DNA from: Ensifer sp. IC4062
GTDB lineage: Bacteria > Pseudomonadota > Alphaproteobacteria > Rhizobiales > Rhizobiaceae
Length of the DNA stretch: 64,000 bases
NCBI RefSeq assembly: GCF_020193575.1
Contig: NZ_JADYVD010000005.1
Span: 113,956-177,955 of the forward strand
Direction of reading: 5' to 3'
A program made the translations under genes and the position numbers. Each line of letters starts with the position of its first letter. Position 1 is the first letter of the stretch. Below, piece by piece: positions 26,810-35,388 of this stretch. The notes under the pieces are model-generated. The model ran no database searches. It was not told the origin of the DNA and saw nothing but the letters and a program-made list of their open reading frames with translations.

Positions 26810-27187
26810 CTAGGTGGGGCGCGATTTGAGCTCCGCTGAATGCGACAGGATATTGATGATGTTGCCGAACGGATCGCGTAGAAAGAACCGCCGCACACCC
26901 CAAGGCTCATCCGTGACGTCGTAGACGATTTCCGTACCGGCGTGCTTCGCGCGTCGATAGACCTCGTCCACGTCATCCACTTCAATCGAGAGCGCCGGAA
27001 CCGGCGTTCCCGATCCACCCTCGATGGCGAAGCTCACCTGCGGCATGGCCAAGCCGCCCTTCGCTGCGAAGGTGAGGATCCAGCCGTGATCCATCACCAA
27101 CTCGAGGCCGAGCAGATCGGCATAAAAGGCGCGCGCACGCGGCGGATCGGAAGTGTGAAGATTGGGCACGATGCGTCGGACTCCCAT
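26810..27187 (-). CDS. VOC-superfamily (glyoxalase/bleomycin-resistance fold) protein
   Basis: A 125-residue protein of two beta-alpha-beta-beta-beta repeats ('IVPNLHTSDPPRARAFYADL' and 'VDDVDEVYRRAKHAGTEIVY'), ending with 'FFLRDPFGNIINILSH'. These folds hold a metal and act as lyases, dioxygenases or binding proteins. An ATG at 27199 is in frame, but 'ggaggagagc' lies directly before the ATG at 27187, which makes the shorter start much more likely. It converges on the lyase gene, with stops 8 bp apart. Substrate unknown. Confidence 0.8.
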   Translation of the reverse strand: MGVRRIVPNLHTSDPPRARAFYADLLGLELVMDHGWILTFAAKGGLAMPQVSFAIEGGSGTPVPALSIEVDDVDEVYRRAKHAGTEIVYDVTDEPWGVRRFFLRDPFGNIINILSHSAELKSRPT

Positions 27188-27214
27188 GCTCTCCTCCATT
27201 TGGCCGGCATTTCG

Positions 27215-27799
27215 TCACCGGCTGGAAAGCGCGAGTGCGATCAGCGATGCCGCCGCCATTCCCGCTGTCTCCATATAGCTCGGATCGCGATGCAACAAAA
27301 CGACGGCGAAGCTGCCGTCGAGGAGCAGCCGAACCTGACGCGCAAGCATTTCTGCACCATCGATTCCCTCCGCTTCGAGGCTCTGCTGTAGCCAGTTCTC
27401 GAATTTTTTCTTATGCGCCGCCCCGATGCGCATCGCAGGATGCCCCGGCATATTCGCCAGTTCGGCGGAGGTGCGCAGGAAGCCGCAGCCCTTCCATTTC
27501 GGATGGCGCGCGGCACGGGCGAGATTGCGAAAGATGCCCTCCACCTTTATCGCCACGTCGCCCTCGGTCTCGGCAAACCATTTCTGGAAGATCTGGAGGT
27601 TCGGCGGGTCGCGGCCATCGAGATAGGCGGCGATAAGATCGTCCTTGCTGCCGAAGTGGTAGTAGAGCGTGCGCTTCGTTACGCCGGCTGCCTCCGCTAC
27701 CGCATCGACGCTGACGGCGCGGATACCCTCCGCATAGAAAAGCTTGGCTGCGGCAGAAACGATACGGTCGCGGGTGGACGCGGTAGCTGTCATGGCCAT
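27215..27799 (-). CDS. TetR-family transcriptional repressor
   Basis: A 194-residue repressor. The N-terminal helix-turn-helix is plain ('RDRIVSAAAKLFYAEGIRAV', 'VAEAAGVTKRTLYYHFGSKD'), and the helical ligand domain follows. No ribosome site is visible before the ATG at 27799, and the adjoining operator-like palindrome starts at the very next base, so the mRNA may be leaderless or the ATG at 27793 may be used. It is divergent from the crotonase-family gene at 27874 and probably represses it and itself. Confidence 0.85.
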   Translation of the reverse strand: MAMTATASTRDRIVSAAAKLFYAEGIRAVSVDAVAEAAGVTKRTLYYHFGSKDDLIAAYLDGRDPPNLQIFQKWFAETEGDVAIKVEGIFRNLARAARHPKWKGCGFLRTSAELANMPGHPAMRIGAAHKKKFENWLQQSLEAEGIDGAEMLARQVRLLLDGSFAVVLLHRDPSYMETAGMAAASLIALALSSR

Positions 27800-27821
27800 G
27801 TATACCGACTAGTGAATATAC
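27800..27821. promoter_or_regulatory. Candidate TetR operator between the TetR and crotonase genes
   Basis: An imperfect 22-bp palindrome centred on ACTAGT (27808-27813) with outer arms GTATA (27800-27804) and TATAC (27817-27821); 8 of 11 positions pair. Length and position are typical for a TetR-family site. Confidence 0.55.
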
Positions 27822-27873
27822 AACTGTTTATCACTCGCCTAGCCTCCCCTCGTCAACACTACGGAGTCTAGCC

Positions 27874-28665
27874 ATGGCCGATACAGTGCTTTTCAACGTC
27901 ACCGACGGCATCGCCCTGCTCACCCTCAACCGGCCGGAAAAGCTGAACGCGTTGAGCTACGAACTGATCGAGGGGCTCCTTGCCCTCCTCGACCTGATCG
28001 AAGTGGACGATACCGTCCAGGCGGTCATCCTCACTGGTGCCGGAGAGCGCGCCTTTTCGGCGGGCGGCGACATTCATGAGTTTTCCAGAAGCGTGGCCCG
28101 GGGCGCAAATGCAGCGGTGCGCGATTTCGTGCGGCGCGGACAAAGGCTCACCGCCCGGCTAGAAGCCTTCCCGAAGCCGGTCATCGCGGCCGTCAATGGC
28201 CTTGCTTACGGCGGCGGCTGCGAGATCACCGAAGCCGTGCATCTTGCGATCGCCAGCGAGCGGGCGCGCTTTGCCAAGCCGGAGATCAAGCTTGCCATGC
28301 CGCCGACCTTCGGCGGCACCCAACGGCTTCCGCGCCTCGCCGACCGCAAGCGCGCGCTCGAGCTGCTTCTCACCGGAGACGAATTTTCCGCGAGCCAGGC
28401 ACTCGAATTGGGACTCGTCAACAAGGTCGTGCCCCACGACGAGCTCATCGCTTCCGCCCGCGCCCTGGCTCTCCGCATCACGCGCCACTCCCCCCTTGCG
28501 GTCGCTTCGGTCATCACCGCCGTCACGCGCGGTCTCAACATGACGATCGGCGAAGGCCTGCTGAACGAGAGCGAACAATTCGCGCGCATGGTCCCAAGCC
28601 ATGATCTCGCCGAGGGGCTGCTAGCTTGGAAAGAACGGCGAGAGGCGCGTTACACTGGCCGCTGA
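27874..28665 (+). CDS. Enoyl-CoA hydratase/isomerase (crotonase) family protein
   Basis: A 263-residue crotonase. The CoA/oxyanion region reads 'LNRPEKLNALSYELIEGL' and 'GERAFSAGGDIHEF', with the second oxyanion Gly and a catalytic-type Glu in 'LAYGGGCEITEAVHLA' and another acidic residue in 'FAKPEIKLAMPPTFGG'. These positions match the two-glutamate hydratase pattern, so trans-2-enoyl-CoA hydration is plausible, but isomerase or dehalogenase relatives share the fold. It is preceded by 'acggagtctagcc' and divergent from a TetR repressor. Confidence 0.87.
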   Translation: MADTVLFNVTDGIALLTLNRPEKLNALSYELIEGLLALLDLIEVDDTVQAVILTGAGERAFSAGGDIHEFSRSVARGANAAVRDFVRRGQRLTARLEAFPKPVIAAVNGLAYGGGCEITEAVHLAIASERARFAKPEIKLAMPPTFGGTQRLPRLADRKRALELLLTGDEFSASQALELGLVNKVVPHDELIASARALALRITRHSPLAVASVITAVTRGLNMTIGEGLLNESEQFARMVPSHDLAEGLLAWKERREARYTGR

Positions 28666-28828
28666 GGCCTCGGAGAGCTCGGCTCTGCTGCGGGTCTAGG
28701 ACCGAGGGCGACCGCATCGTCGCGTCCTATAAGCACATGATCCTTCGGGAATTTGTCGCGGACGCGACGTTAGAAGCCGCAAGTTCAATTGACATCGCCC
28801 CCGACCGATCCTAATCATCTGACATCGA

Positions 28829-29068
28829 TTGGTTCCCGGAAAGCGAACGCGTTCCGGGAGTAAACGGGAACGTGACGGATGGACCCAAACTGGGCATCTC
28901 AATCACGGCCGACCCCGCGACTGTAGAGCGGCGTGAATTTGCTGTTCCGGAGCGATCCGGAAGAAGCCACTGGGAGAGACCGCGAGAGGGCGGTTCGATC
29001 CTGGGAAGGCGAGGCAAATCCTTGGTGCAAGCCACCTGACGCCGTGAGCCAGGAAACCTGCCAAGCGA
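28829..29068 (+). ncRNA. Cobalamin (adenosylcobalamin) riboswitch
   Basis: Conserved pieces appear in the right order: 'ggttcccgg...' and 'agtaaacgggaacgtgacgg' near the 5' side, 'ccgcgactgtagagcgg', the invariant 'aagccactgg', 'tgggaaggcg', and 'gagccaggaaacctgcc' at the 3' end. This is the B12-box layout of the family. It ends about 55 nt before the cbtB start, where ligand binding would block ribosome access or promote termination. It should therefore shut off cobalt uptake when B12 is plentiful. End points are approximate. Confidence 0.9.
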
Positions 29069-29122
29069 TGCGGGCATTGTGCCCAACCCGGGAAACATCC
29101 CAACGCCATCACGGAGGTTGTC

Positions 29123-29299
29123 ATGGCTACGTCTACAGCTTCGAGCATTTCGCTCTCCCTTAACGATCGCCTGGTCGCGGGCATCTCCGCCCTGTTGATC
29201 GGCGCCTTCCTCGTCTTCGGTGCCGGCCTCGCGAATTCGGCCGTTCTGCACGATACGGCGCACGACACCCGCCATTCCTACGGCTTCCCCTGCCACTGA
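29123..29299 (+). CDS. cbtB: CbtB-type cobalt transporter subunit
   Basis: A 58-residue protein with one membrane segment ('LVAGISALLIGAFLVFGAGL') and a C-terminal metal-binding tail 'AVLHDTAHDTRHSYGFPCH' rich in His and ending with Cys-His, the hallmark of CbtB. With CbtA it forms a predicted cobalt importer found in B12-producing bacteria. The ATG follows 'acggaggttgtc' and the gene lies just after a cobalamin riboswitch, which supports the assignment strongly. The gene was missed by simple length filters because of its size. Confidence 0.9.
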   Translation: MATSTASSISLSLNDRLVAGISALLIGAFLVFGAGLANSAVLHDTAHDTRHSYGFPCH

Positions 29300-29307
29300 T
29301 CGATGCC

Positions 29308-29330
29308 ATGGAACGCGCCTGGCGTTCCAT
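29308..29330 (+). other. Hairpin between cbtB and cbtA
   Basis: ATGGAACGC-GCCTG-GCGTTCCAT, a perfect 9-bp stem right after the cbtB stop, in a 234-bp gap that holds no other gene. It could tune transcript processing or read-through so that CbtB exceeds CbtA. There is no U-run, so a simple terminator is unlikely. Confidence 0.4.
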
Positions 29331-29533
29331 CTCGAACAAGAGCGGATCGCTCCTCCGGCGGATAGCACGCGAGCGTATTCGCCATTGGGCATGCGCTCCG
29401 GTGCGCAACGCTGGCGTTTTACATCCATGGAAACCGGAAATGGCGCCGGTTGACGCCTTTGGGCGGCGTTCGGGCGTCCGAATGACACGCCGCGCTTCCG
29501 TGCAGCCGCGCGCGCGATTGAGGAATATCAACA

Positions 29534-30322
29534 ATGATCGTCAAGACACTTCTGGCCGCGATCGTGGCCGGGCTGATTGCCGGCGTCTTCATGACCGCCG
29601 CACAGGAAATGCGTGTCGTGCCGCTTATCCTGCACGCCGAGGAATATGAGGGCGAGGCGCCGACGGCGGATCAGCCGGCAACGCAGGAGCCCGCAGCCGC
29701 TGGCCACGACAAGCATTCGTTGCTGTACGGTGCTTCGCCGCTTGGCACGCTCGTTTCCGCTCTCTCGCCGATTACGCCGGCCTATGCGCATGAGCAGGAG
29801 GGCGAGCACGAGGAAGGCGGCATCCTGTTCGGCCTGAGCCGTTTCTCAGGCACGCTTCTCGCCAATCTCGTGACAGGCGCCGGATTTTCGCTGCTGCTTG
29901 CCGGCGTCAGCCTTGTGATCGGCTATCCGATCACGCTCGCGAACGGGGCGCTTTGGGGCGCCTTCGGATGGCTTGCCGTCCACTTGCTGCCGGCGATCGG
30001 GCTTCCGCCAGAACTGCCGGGCTTCCCGGCTGCCGAGCTCGGCGACCGCCAGGTCTGGTGGGCCACGACCGTGCTGCTTTCGGCAGTTGGCCTGTATCTG
30101 CTGGCGCTGCGCCCTGAACTGGTCGCCAAGATCGCGGGTCTCGCACTCATCGCCGCACCACAGGTCTATGGCGCGCCGCAGCCGCTCGACATCTCCAGCA
30201 ACGTGCCCGCCGTCCTCGGCGCCGAGTTCGCCGTAGCCGCACTGGCGACCACCCTTGCCTTTTGGCTCGTACTCGGCGTCGTCTCAGGCTTCATCAACGA
30301 CCGGTTCGTCAAGGCGCGTTAG
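29534..30322 (+). CDS. cbtA: CbtA-type cobalt transporter
   Basis: A 262-residue integral membrane protein with about six hydrophobic segments, starting 'VKTLLAAIVAGLIAGVFMTA' and containing the His-rich loops 'AAGHDKHSLLYG' and 'YAHEQEGEHEEGG', probable metal-gathering sites. These features and the partner cbtB upstream fit the CbtA family. Start after 'gattgaggaatatcaaca'. Riboswitch control of the pair links it to cobalamin supply, which the nearby MttB homologue (a corrinoid-dependent family) may need. Confidence 0.88.
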   Translation: MIVKTLLAAIVAGLIAGVFMTAAQEMRVVPLILHAEEYEGEAPTADQPATQEPAAAGHDKHSLLYGASPLGTLVSALSPITPAYAHEQEGEHEEGGILFGLSRFSGTLLANLVTGAGFSLLLAGVSLVIGYPITLANGALWGAFGWLAVHLLPAIGLPPELPGFPAAELGDRQVWWATTVLLSAVGLYLLALRPELVAKIAGLALIAAPQVYGAPQPLDISSNVPAVLGAEFAVAALATTLAFWLVLGVVSGFINDRFVKAR

Positions 30323-30346
30323 GTCACATTCCGATCGTTGCTGCCC

Positions 30347-30482
30347 CTCACCTGGCCCTCTCCCCGCTCGCGGGAGAGGGGACGAACATATATCAGTCTC
30401 CACTTGCAGCAACGGTCGTGGGTAGAAAGCCGCAGCCGCGAATCCCTTCTCCGCGCGGGTAGAAGGTGCCGGCAGGCGGATG
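30347..30482. repeat. RIME-like palindromic repeat, copy 4
   Basis: 'cccctcacctggccctctcc' with 'ccgctcgcgggagagggga', then 'cccttctccgcgcgggtaga' with 'aggtgccggcaggcggatg'. It lies between the convergent cbtA and FhuF-like genes and could end transcripts from both sides. Confidence 0.7.
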
Positions 30483-30494
30483 GGGCTTAGAAAC

Positions 30495-31346
30495 TCACCC
30501 CGCTTTATCGTTAGCGGTCTCAAGCAAATGCGTCCGCAGTCGCTCGCGTCGGGTCTCGCGCTCGAGCAAGACGCAGCTGTCGCAATAGCTGCCGCCGTCG
30601 GTGCGGTAGTAGAGGCAGCATCCGCTGCGCATCCTGTACATGCGCGATAGTTCTTTCCCGTCCTCGGCTGTGGCTTCGATCGTCTCGTAGCAAAGCTTCT
30701 CGGAACAGAGCGGGGACCCGGCGCGCTGGACGATCGCCAGCGCCTGCGCGATCGCCTCTGCCTCCGTTCCGCGCCGTCGTCCGACCTCGAGAAAGGCACC
30801 AGCGAGACTATCGGCAGCAAGCCGCCATTGCGCCCGCAGCGAGAGGCCGCAGCGCCGCTTCAAGAGCGCGATGACCGGCTTCAGATGCGCGACGAAGATA
30901 TTGTGAAAAAGCTCGTCGGCATTCTCGGGGTCGCTGCCGGAAACGTCTATAGGTCCCATGTAAAAATGAAAACGCCCCGCGTCGACTGCGCCCGCTTTGA
31001 GCGGACGCGCGTAGTGCTCGAAGCGTAAGCCCGCAACGTCGGCAACACGGCCGCTGCAGAGATAGACGGCGGCGGCCGCGAGGCTGAGCTGGTGGCTATA
31101 AAAGGCGATGAGATGCGCTGCCTGTACCTTGTCGTCCATCCCCGCACCGAAGCGGTTCTGATAGGCGAGACAGGCCTCCACATCGGCCGATCCCTCGGCC
31201 CAGAAAGCCGACGGGAGCTGCATGTCCTTGTCCGGTGTTAGCGAGCAGGCGACCTCAGGAAACGTAGCCTTGAGCCAGGCGACGGCGGCCTTCGCCTCTC
31301 CTTCGTCCACGGCGTCTTTCAGCCCCATTTTCTGCGCATCCTCCAT
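30495..31346 (-). CDS. FhuF-like [2Fe-2S] ferric-iron reductase family protein
   Basis: A 283-residue protein whose C-terminal motif 'SGCCLYYRTDGGSYCDSC' is the canonical CC-x10-C-x2-C of FhuF-type siderophore reductases. It differs from the fhuF at 11682, which has the x3 spacing. The rest of the chain is alpha-helical and poorly conserved, as is usual in the family. The start at 31346 follows 'ggagacggg'; an ATG at 31328 with 'ggagga' is an alternative. It begins 17 nt after the glycoamylase-like gene, probably co-transcribed, though no functional link is obvious. Its iron substrate is unknown. Confidence 0.75.
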   Translation of the reverse strand: MEDAQKMGLKDAVDEGEAKAAVAWLKATFPEVACSLTPDKDMQLPSAFWAEGSADVEACLAYQNRFGAGMDDKVQAAHLIAFYSHQLSLAAAAVYLCSGRVADVAGLRFEHYARPLKAGAVDAGRFHFYMGPIDVSGSDPENADELFHNIFVAHLKPVIALLKRRCGLSLRAQWRLAADSLAGAFLEVGRRRGTEAEAIAQALAIVQRAGSPLCSEKLCYETIEATAEDGKELSRMYRMRSGCCLYYRTDGGSYCDSCVLLERETRRERLRTHLLETANDKAG

Positions 31347-31362
31347 CCCGTCTCCGTCGCAC

Positions 31363-32676
31363 TCAGATTTGCAGGCCACCCGCCGACAGCCAGCCACCCT
31401 CGAAACCGGCCCGGCGCAGTCCACGGCCAAAGGCAGGAATGCTGCGCGTGATATCCCAGAGTAGCCCGCTTCTCCAGTTCTCGATCATCATGACAGACAG
31501 GCCCTGGTCAAGCCCGACGATCCTGTCGTCGATCCACCCCTCTGCGCCCTCACCCGGCAGGCTCGGATTGAAGCCACCGGGAAGGCAGTCCTCGTTGAGC
31601 AGCGCCGGATAACGGGCAAGCAGATGGCTGAGTCCGTCAAGGCCGGCCTCCGGCTCGAAGGGCAGGCAGGCGAGCGGCGCCCAGGGAACAAGCGTGCCGT
31701 CGTCGGCCCCGAAGGGCGCGCCGCGCGCCGCGTAGCCGAGCATCCGTTGCCAGCGGCCGTCACGAAGCCGCAGCCGGCCTTTTGGCGCATGGCACGCGCT
31801 GAAGCCCCAGAGATCGCGGCAATAGCCGGCGAAGGCGCCGGGATTTTCCTCTGCGTGCGTGCGCTGGAGCGCAATCGCCCGACGGGTGTTCTCGAAGTAG
31901 TCACTCGCCGTCTTGCGCATTTGTGTGTCGCGGATGGCGCGAAAATCGATCCAGGCATGGGGAAACAGGTGAATGAAAAGCGCCCCCGCATGAAGGTGCC
32001 TCGTGTCGCCGATCGTCAGCCAGTCATGAGCCGCGGCGAAGGCATCGTAGTTCTCGGGCGCGATTGCGTGACGAGGCGCGGCGAGCGCCAGCACATAGAG
32101 CAACAGCGCCTCGCTATATCCGCGCCAGCGATGTCTAAGAAACCGGCCAGGGGGCCGCCAGCCCATCGTCAGCGTGTCGCCGCGATTGAGCGCCCATGCC
32201 CAGTCCGCCCGCTCGAAGAGCCGTTCGGAAAGGCTGCGGATCTCCACCTCATCTCGCCCGCCTTCGGAGAAATAGGCGCCGGCAGTCAGCATGCCGGCAA
32301 AGAGCAGAGCGCTGTCGATGGTCGAAAGCTCGCAATTCCAACTGCGCTCACCGGTTCGCATATCGAGGAAATGATAGTAGAGGCCACGATAGCCGGTGGC
32401 GCGCGCATCGCTTGCCTGTCTGCTGGTTGCGAGAAACCGCAAGGTCGTCAGCACGCGACGCGCAGCCTCTGCGCGGCTGATCCAGCCACGTTCAACCGCG
32501 ACCGGGTAGCAGGCAAGCCCGAAGCCAGTGGCGGCAATGCTCGATGGCGACCCCTCGCGCGATGTGTCCGCAACGAGACCTGTCCCGGCATCGGAGTATC
32601 TGAGAAAATAGCCAAACGCAGCGCGTTGCAGGCGATCGATCCGCACAATGTCCGTGTTCGAGGTGGACTGCAGCAT
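31363..32676 (-). CDS. Glycoamylase-like (PF10091 / COG5368) glycosidase family protein
   Basis: A 437-residue protein. 'GLVADTSREGSPSSIAATGF' at the N terminus, 'LSTIDSALLFAGMLTAGAYF', 'HRWRGYSEALLLYVLALAAP', 'GFSACHAPKG' and 'LNEDCLPGGFNPSLPG' are conserved signposts of the glycoamylase-like domain. Relatives include endo-beta-1,2-glucanases and the middle domain of cyclic beta-1,2-glucan synthases, relevant because rhizobia make cyclic beta-glucans. No signal peptide is visible with this start. The start is uncertain: the frame extends to 32928, with an ATG at 32763, and none has a strong ribosome site. Confidence 0.78.
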   Translation of the reverse strand: MLQSTSNTDIVRIDRLQRAAFGYFLRYSDAGTGLVADTSREGSPSSIAATGFGLACYPVAVERGWISRAEAARRVLTTLRFLATSRQASDARATGYRGLYYHFLDMRTGERSWNCELSTIDSALLFAGMLTAGAYFSEGGRDEVEIRSLSERLFERADWAWALNRGDTLTMGWRPPGRFLRHRWRGYSEALLLYVLALAAPRHAIAPENYDAFAAAHDWLTIGDTRHLHAGALFIHLFPHAWIDFRAIRDTQMRKTASDYFENTRRAIALQRTHAEENPGAFAGYCRDLWGFSACHAPKGRLRLRDGRWQRMLGYAARGAPFGADDGTLVPWAPLACLPFEPEAGLDGLSHLLARYPALLNEDCLPGGFNPSLPGEGAEGWIDDRIVGLDQGLSVMMIENWRSGLLWDITRSIPAFGRGLRRAGFEGGWLSAGGLQI

Positions 32677-33026
32677 TTGAGGTTCCGTCTGAGGCGCTTT
32701 CTCGCGAGGCGCAGCGTTCGTACCGGCTTCGTCAGCGAGGCCTAACGCTGTGAAAGCGGCCATGCTTTCGCCCGTCGATGCAATTCCTTCAAGGGCAAAA
32801 TCGGGCGAGCAGGTGTCCGCGATCACCGAATATTGTAGGGCCGATCGTTCGCAACGATCGCGCAACGCCAATCCTGTGCTACATTCTTTCCAGTGCCTTG
32901 ATTTTGGCGTGATGCAATCCAAACTCATAGATGTGATCGATTTTTGAAGCGCAGGGTGCGGGCAGACCGCCTCGAATTATTCTGCATCCAGCCCCGAAGT
33001 GACCACGCGCAGAAACGGTTGATGCG

Positions 33027-33821
33027 ATGTTGAGCACGTTGGCATTGATCCTAGCCCTCAGTGGGAGCCCGATCCAGTCGGCCGCCATGCAGGCGGATGT
33101 CGATGTGGAACTGGTTCTGGCCGTCGACATGTCCGGTTCGATGGACATGGAAGAGGCGCGGGTCCAGCGGTCCGGCTACCTGCAGGCACTGCGGCATCCG
33201 GAGTTCATCAACGCGGTCAAGGGCGGCCTGATCGGGCGGATCGCGATCGGCTACTTCGAGTGGGCGGGGCTTGTGAACGAGCAGTCGGTTGTCTCCTGGC
33301 AGGTCATCGACGATGCCGAGGACGCCGAGGCCTTCGCCGCGAAGGTCGAGGCGCGGCCGATCGGCACGCGCCGCGGCACGTCGATCTCCAATGCCATCCT
33401 GTTCGGCACGAACCTGATCGATTCCAATGCCTTTTCGGGCGCACGCCGGGTGATAGACATTTCCGGCGACGGGCCGAACAATACCGGCCCGCCGGTCACG
33501 CCCGCCCGTGACGGGGCCATATCTCGCGGCATCATCATCAACGGGCTTGCGATCCTCATCCGCCCCTCGGTCTCAACCGGACCGCTCGACCAGTACTACG
33601 CGCAATGTGTCATCGGCGGACCGGGATCCTTCGTGCTGCCGGTCCATGAACCGGAGGATTTTGCGATCGCGATCCGCCAGAAGCTGATCCTTGAAGTGAG
33701 CGGTCTGCCCCCGCCGCCCACCCTGCAGCTCACGGCGACGACGCCCGGCGCCGACTGTCTGATCGGCGAAAAGCTCAGGCCGGGATTTCTCGATCGGATC
33801 TATCCCGAACTCGACCGATAG
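33027..33821 (+). CDS. Exported DUF1194 protein with von Willebrand A-like fold
   Basis: A 264-residue protein with an N-terminal signal-like stretch (residues 1-20) and a metal-ion-dependent adhesion site motif in 'LAVDMSGSMD'. 'RRVIDISGDGPNNTGPPVTP' and 'GLAILIRPSVSTGPLDQYYA' are characteristic of DUF1194. VWA folds bind partner proteins through a bound divalent metal. The role of this rhizobial family is unknown. It is transcribed alone; the divergent gene at its left starts about 350 bp away. Confidence 0.82.
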   Translation: MLSTLALILALSGSPIQSAAMQADVDVELVLAVDMSGSMDMEEARVQRSGYLQALRHPEFINAVKGGLIGRIAIGYFEWAGLVNEQSVVSWQVIDDAEDAEAFAAKVEARPIGTRRGTSISNAILFGTNLIDSNAFSGARRVIDISGDGPNNTGPPVTPARDGAISRGIIINGLAILIRPSVSTGPLDQYYAQCVIGGPGSFVLPVHEPEDFAIAIRQKLILEVSGLPPPPTLQLTATTPGADCLIGEKLRPGFLDRIYPELDR

Positions 33822-33837
33822 GGCCTATTACGACTCC

Positions 33838-34047
33838 TCATTCGCTGCCGGGCATGAGCGCGGAAATGCCCCCGTCGACGAAAAGCGTCGTGCCGTCGAT
33901 GAAATCGGATTCGGGGGAGACCAGGAACAGGGTGGCGCGGGCGAGATCATCCGGAACACCCGGCCGGTCACGCAAGTTGACCACGGGTCGGGTCGGATCG
34001 AACGTGTCCTTGCCGACGGGCGAGCTGATCTTGTTCGGTGGCCGCTC
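33838..34047 (-). pseudogene. C-terminal remnant of an SDR-family oxidoreductase
   Basis: Read on the minus strand the frame gives 'VNLRDRPGVPDDLARATLFL' followed by 'VSPESDFIDGTTLFVDGGIS' and a stop at 33838. This is the typical C-terminal end of a short-chain dehydrogenase/reductase ('...dG...l.vDGG'). The frame upstream lacks the Rossmann GxxxGxG and YxxxK motifs, and other frames to about 34300 show no clear SDR sequence, so only the tail survives. Confidence 0.5.
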
Positions 34048-34315
34048 CCCGCGCGACCAGTGTCTTGATCACCGGCATCGACTGCACCCGGAGGCGACGT
34101 TGCGGCAAGCCCCTGCCGGTCCGCAACCTCGTGAACGACCGAACTGCTTGCTCTTCCATCCATTTCGAGGACCTGGACTCGAGTCGGTCGACTTTAGCGC
34201 GATTGAGGCCCACGGTGCGTAGCACGCCAAGCGCTGCGGCATTCCGTTCGACGTCTTTGCAAAGCCCACAACCCACATCATCGACGGCCAGCGGCAAACT
34301 GCAATTGCCGAGCCT

Positions 34316-34576
34316 TCAAGTCTGATCTTTCGTGACCTTCGGCGGGACCCGACCACTATGATGGACCGGATTGTCCTTTCCCGCTCCTTCGGTGGGCTTC
34401 TCGCGCCGCTCCGACTGTCCACTCCTTGCCGGCGGCTGATCAGCGTCTTCCGTGCCGGATTCTGCAGCTTGATCGGGAAGCGGCTGGGGGTCCACGTGCA
34501 TCTCCTTGGCGTCAGGCTTCCACGTCGGAGACGGCATCGGCTGATCGGTGAGATCATCGTATTTGGGATCGCTCAT
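34316..34576 (-). CDS. Small hydrophilic protein of unknown function
   Basis: An 86-residue, Pro- and charge-rich protein (begins 'MSDPKYDDLTDQPMPSPTWK') with no membrane segment or cysteine, probably disordered. The start is supported by 'aaaggatttggaag' before the ATG. Such short acidic-basic proteins are common in rhizobial genomes, often stress-induced, but no function can be given. Flanks hold no co-directional partner. Confidence 0.5.
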   Translation of the reverse strand: MSDPKYDDLTDQPMPSPTWKPDAKEMHVDPQPLPDQAAESGTEDADQPPARSGQSERREKPTEGAGKDNPVHHSGRVPPKVTKDQT

Positions 34577-34995
34577 CTTCCAAATCCTTTCTGTCGGGGT
34601 GTCAACCCACGGCACCCGGGAAGGTTCCCTCTTGTGCGACAGGGTTGATTACAAGAAGCCGAACAGCAGTTGACCGAGATGCACGGGGCCAGAGGAACAC
34701 TTTCGCGGCATACTGACCGACTGGCCAGCCAATCGGCTCACCCCCATGACGCCTGGCCGGATGAGATCGAGGCCGGCTGCATCTGCGCCGGACATATGGA
34801 CGAAAATGAGATGGGCGCGCGCAGGCGGGAACAGTTGGCGCATCGGCGCGACCGTTTTCCAAAACACAAGCGCTAGCAACGGACTGGACGCGGCAATGTT
34901 ATTTTGAGTATCGACGGTCTGCGGCTGATCGTCTTTCAACGCGGTGACGGCTGGGGAAAAATGTGAAGCCACTTTCCGCCGTGATCACGCCCGGT
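34577..34995. other. 419-bp stretch without a convincing gene
   Basis: Open frames exist on both strands (for example 34649-34972 minus), but none has a recognisable domain, a good ribosome site or the third-position GC bias of its neighbours. I see no RNA gene. Regulatory DNA or decayed coding sequence is possible. Confidence 0.5.
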
Positions 34996-35388
34996 TTAAT
35001 TGTAAGGTGAGTTGCACGCACGGCGCGGACCGTCGAAAGGCTGGAAGGTGTTGTCGCTGGAGCGATACGATCTATAGCGGCCGTGGCACCACCGTGCATG
35101 CGCATTTTCGCCCGAGAGAACCGTTTGCCGCCGACGTGAGCGCAGTTCGTTGATTGTACCGAGCGACGGCCCAAGAGTTACACCTGCATCTATGTTGATG
35201 TCGGGTCCAGGCGCGAAACGGGAACCGGAGTTCAAGGAGCGGTTCCGCAAGAACTGCTGATATTGCCGCTCGACGAAAAGATCGTGCCGGTAGGTGCCGC
35301 AATCACCGATGCACGTCTGGGCCTGGGCCTGCGACGCGCTCGTAGCCGCAGTCAGAACCGCCAGGACGATGGTGGTCGCAATCTTCAT
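34996..35388 (-). CDS. BA14K-family exported protein
   Basis: A 130-residue protein with a signal peptide ('MKIATTIVLAVLTAATSASQ', cleaved near AQAQ) and the BA14K C-terminal signature: 'HARWCHGRYRSYRSSDNTFQ' then PFDGPRRAC. BA14K proteins are small envelope proteins of Rhizobiales, first known as Brucella immunogens with lectin-like activity. The two Cys in the signature probably pair. The start at 35388 is chosen for the signal peptide; an upstream in-frame ATG exists at 35433. Confidence 0.82.
   Translation of the reverse strand: MKIATTIVLAVLTAATSASQAQAQTCIGDCGTYRHDLFVERQYQQFLRNRSLNSGSRFAPGPDINIDAGVTLGPSLGTINELRSRRRQTVLSGENAHARWCHGRYRSYRSSDNTFQPFDGPRRACNSPYN

Noticed and set aside
25395..26903. 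502-codon minus-strand open frame
   Set aside because: Antisense to the methionine gamma-lyase-like gene; no domain, no ribosome site.
34649..34972. 107-codon minus-strand frame
   Set aside because: No domain, weak start context and no coding-type third-position bias; not enough to call a gene.
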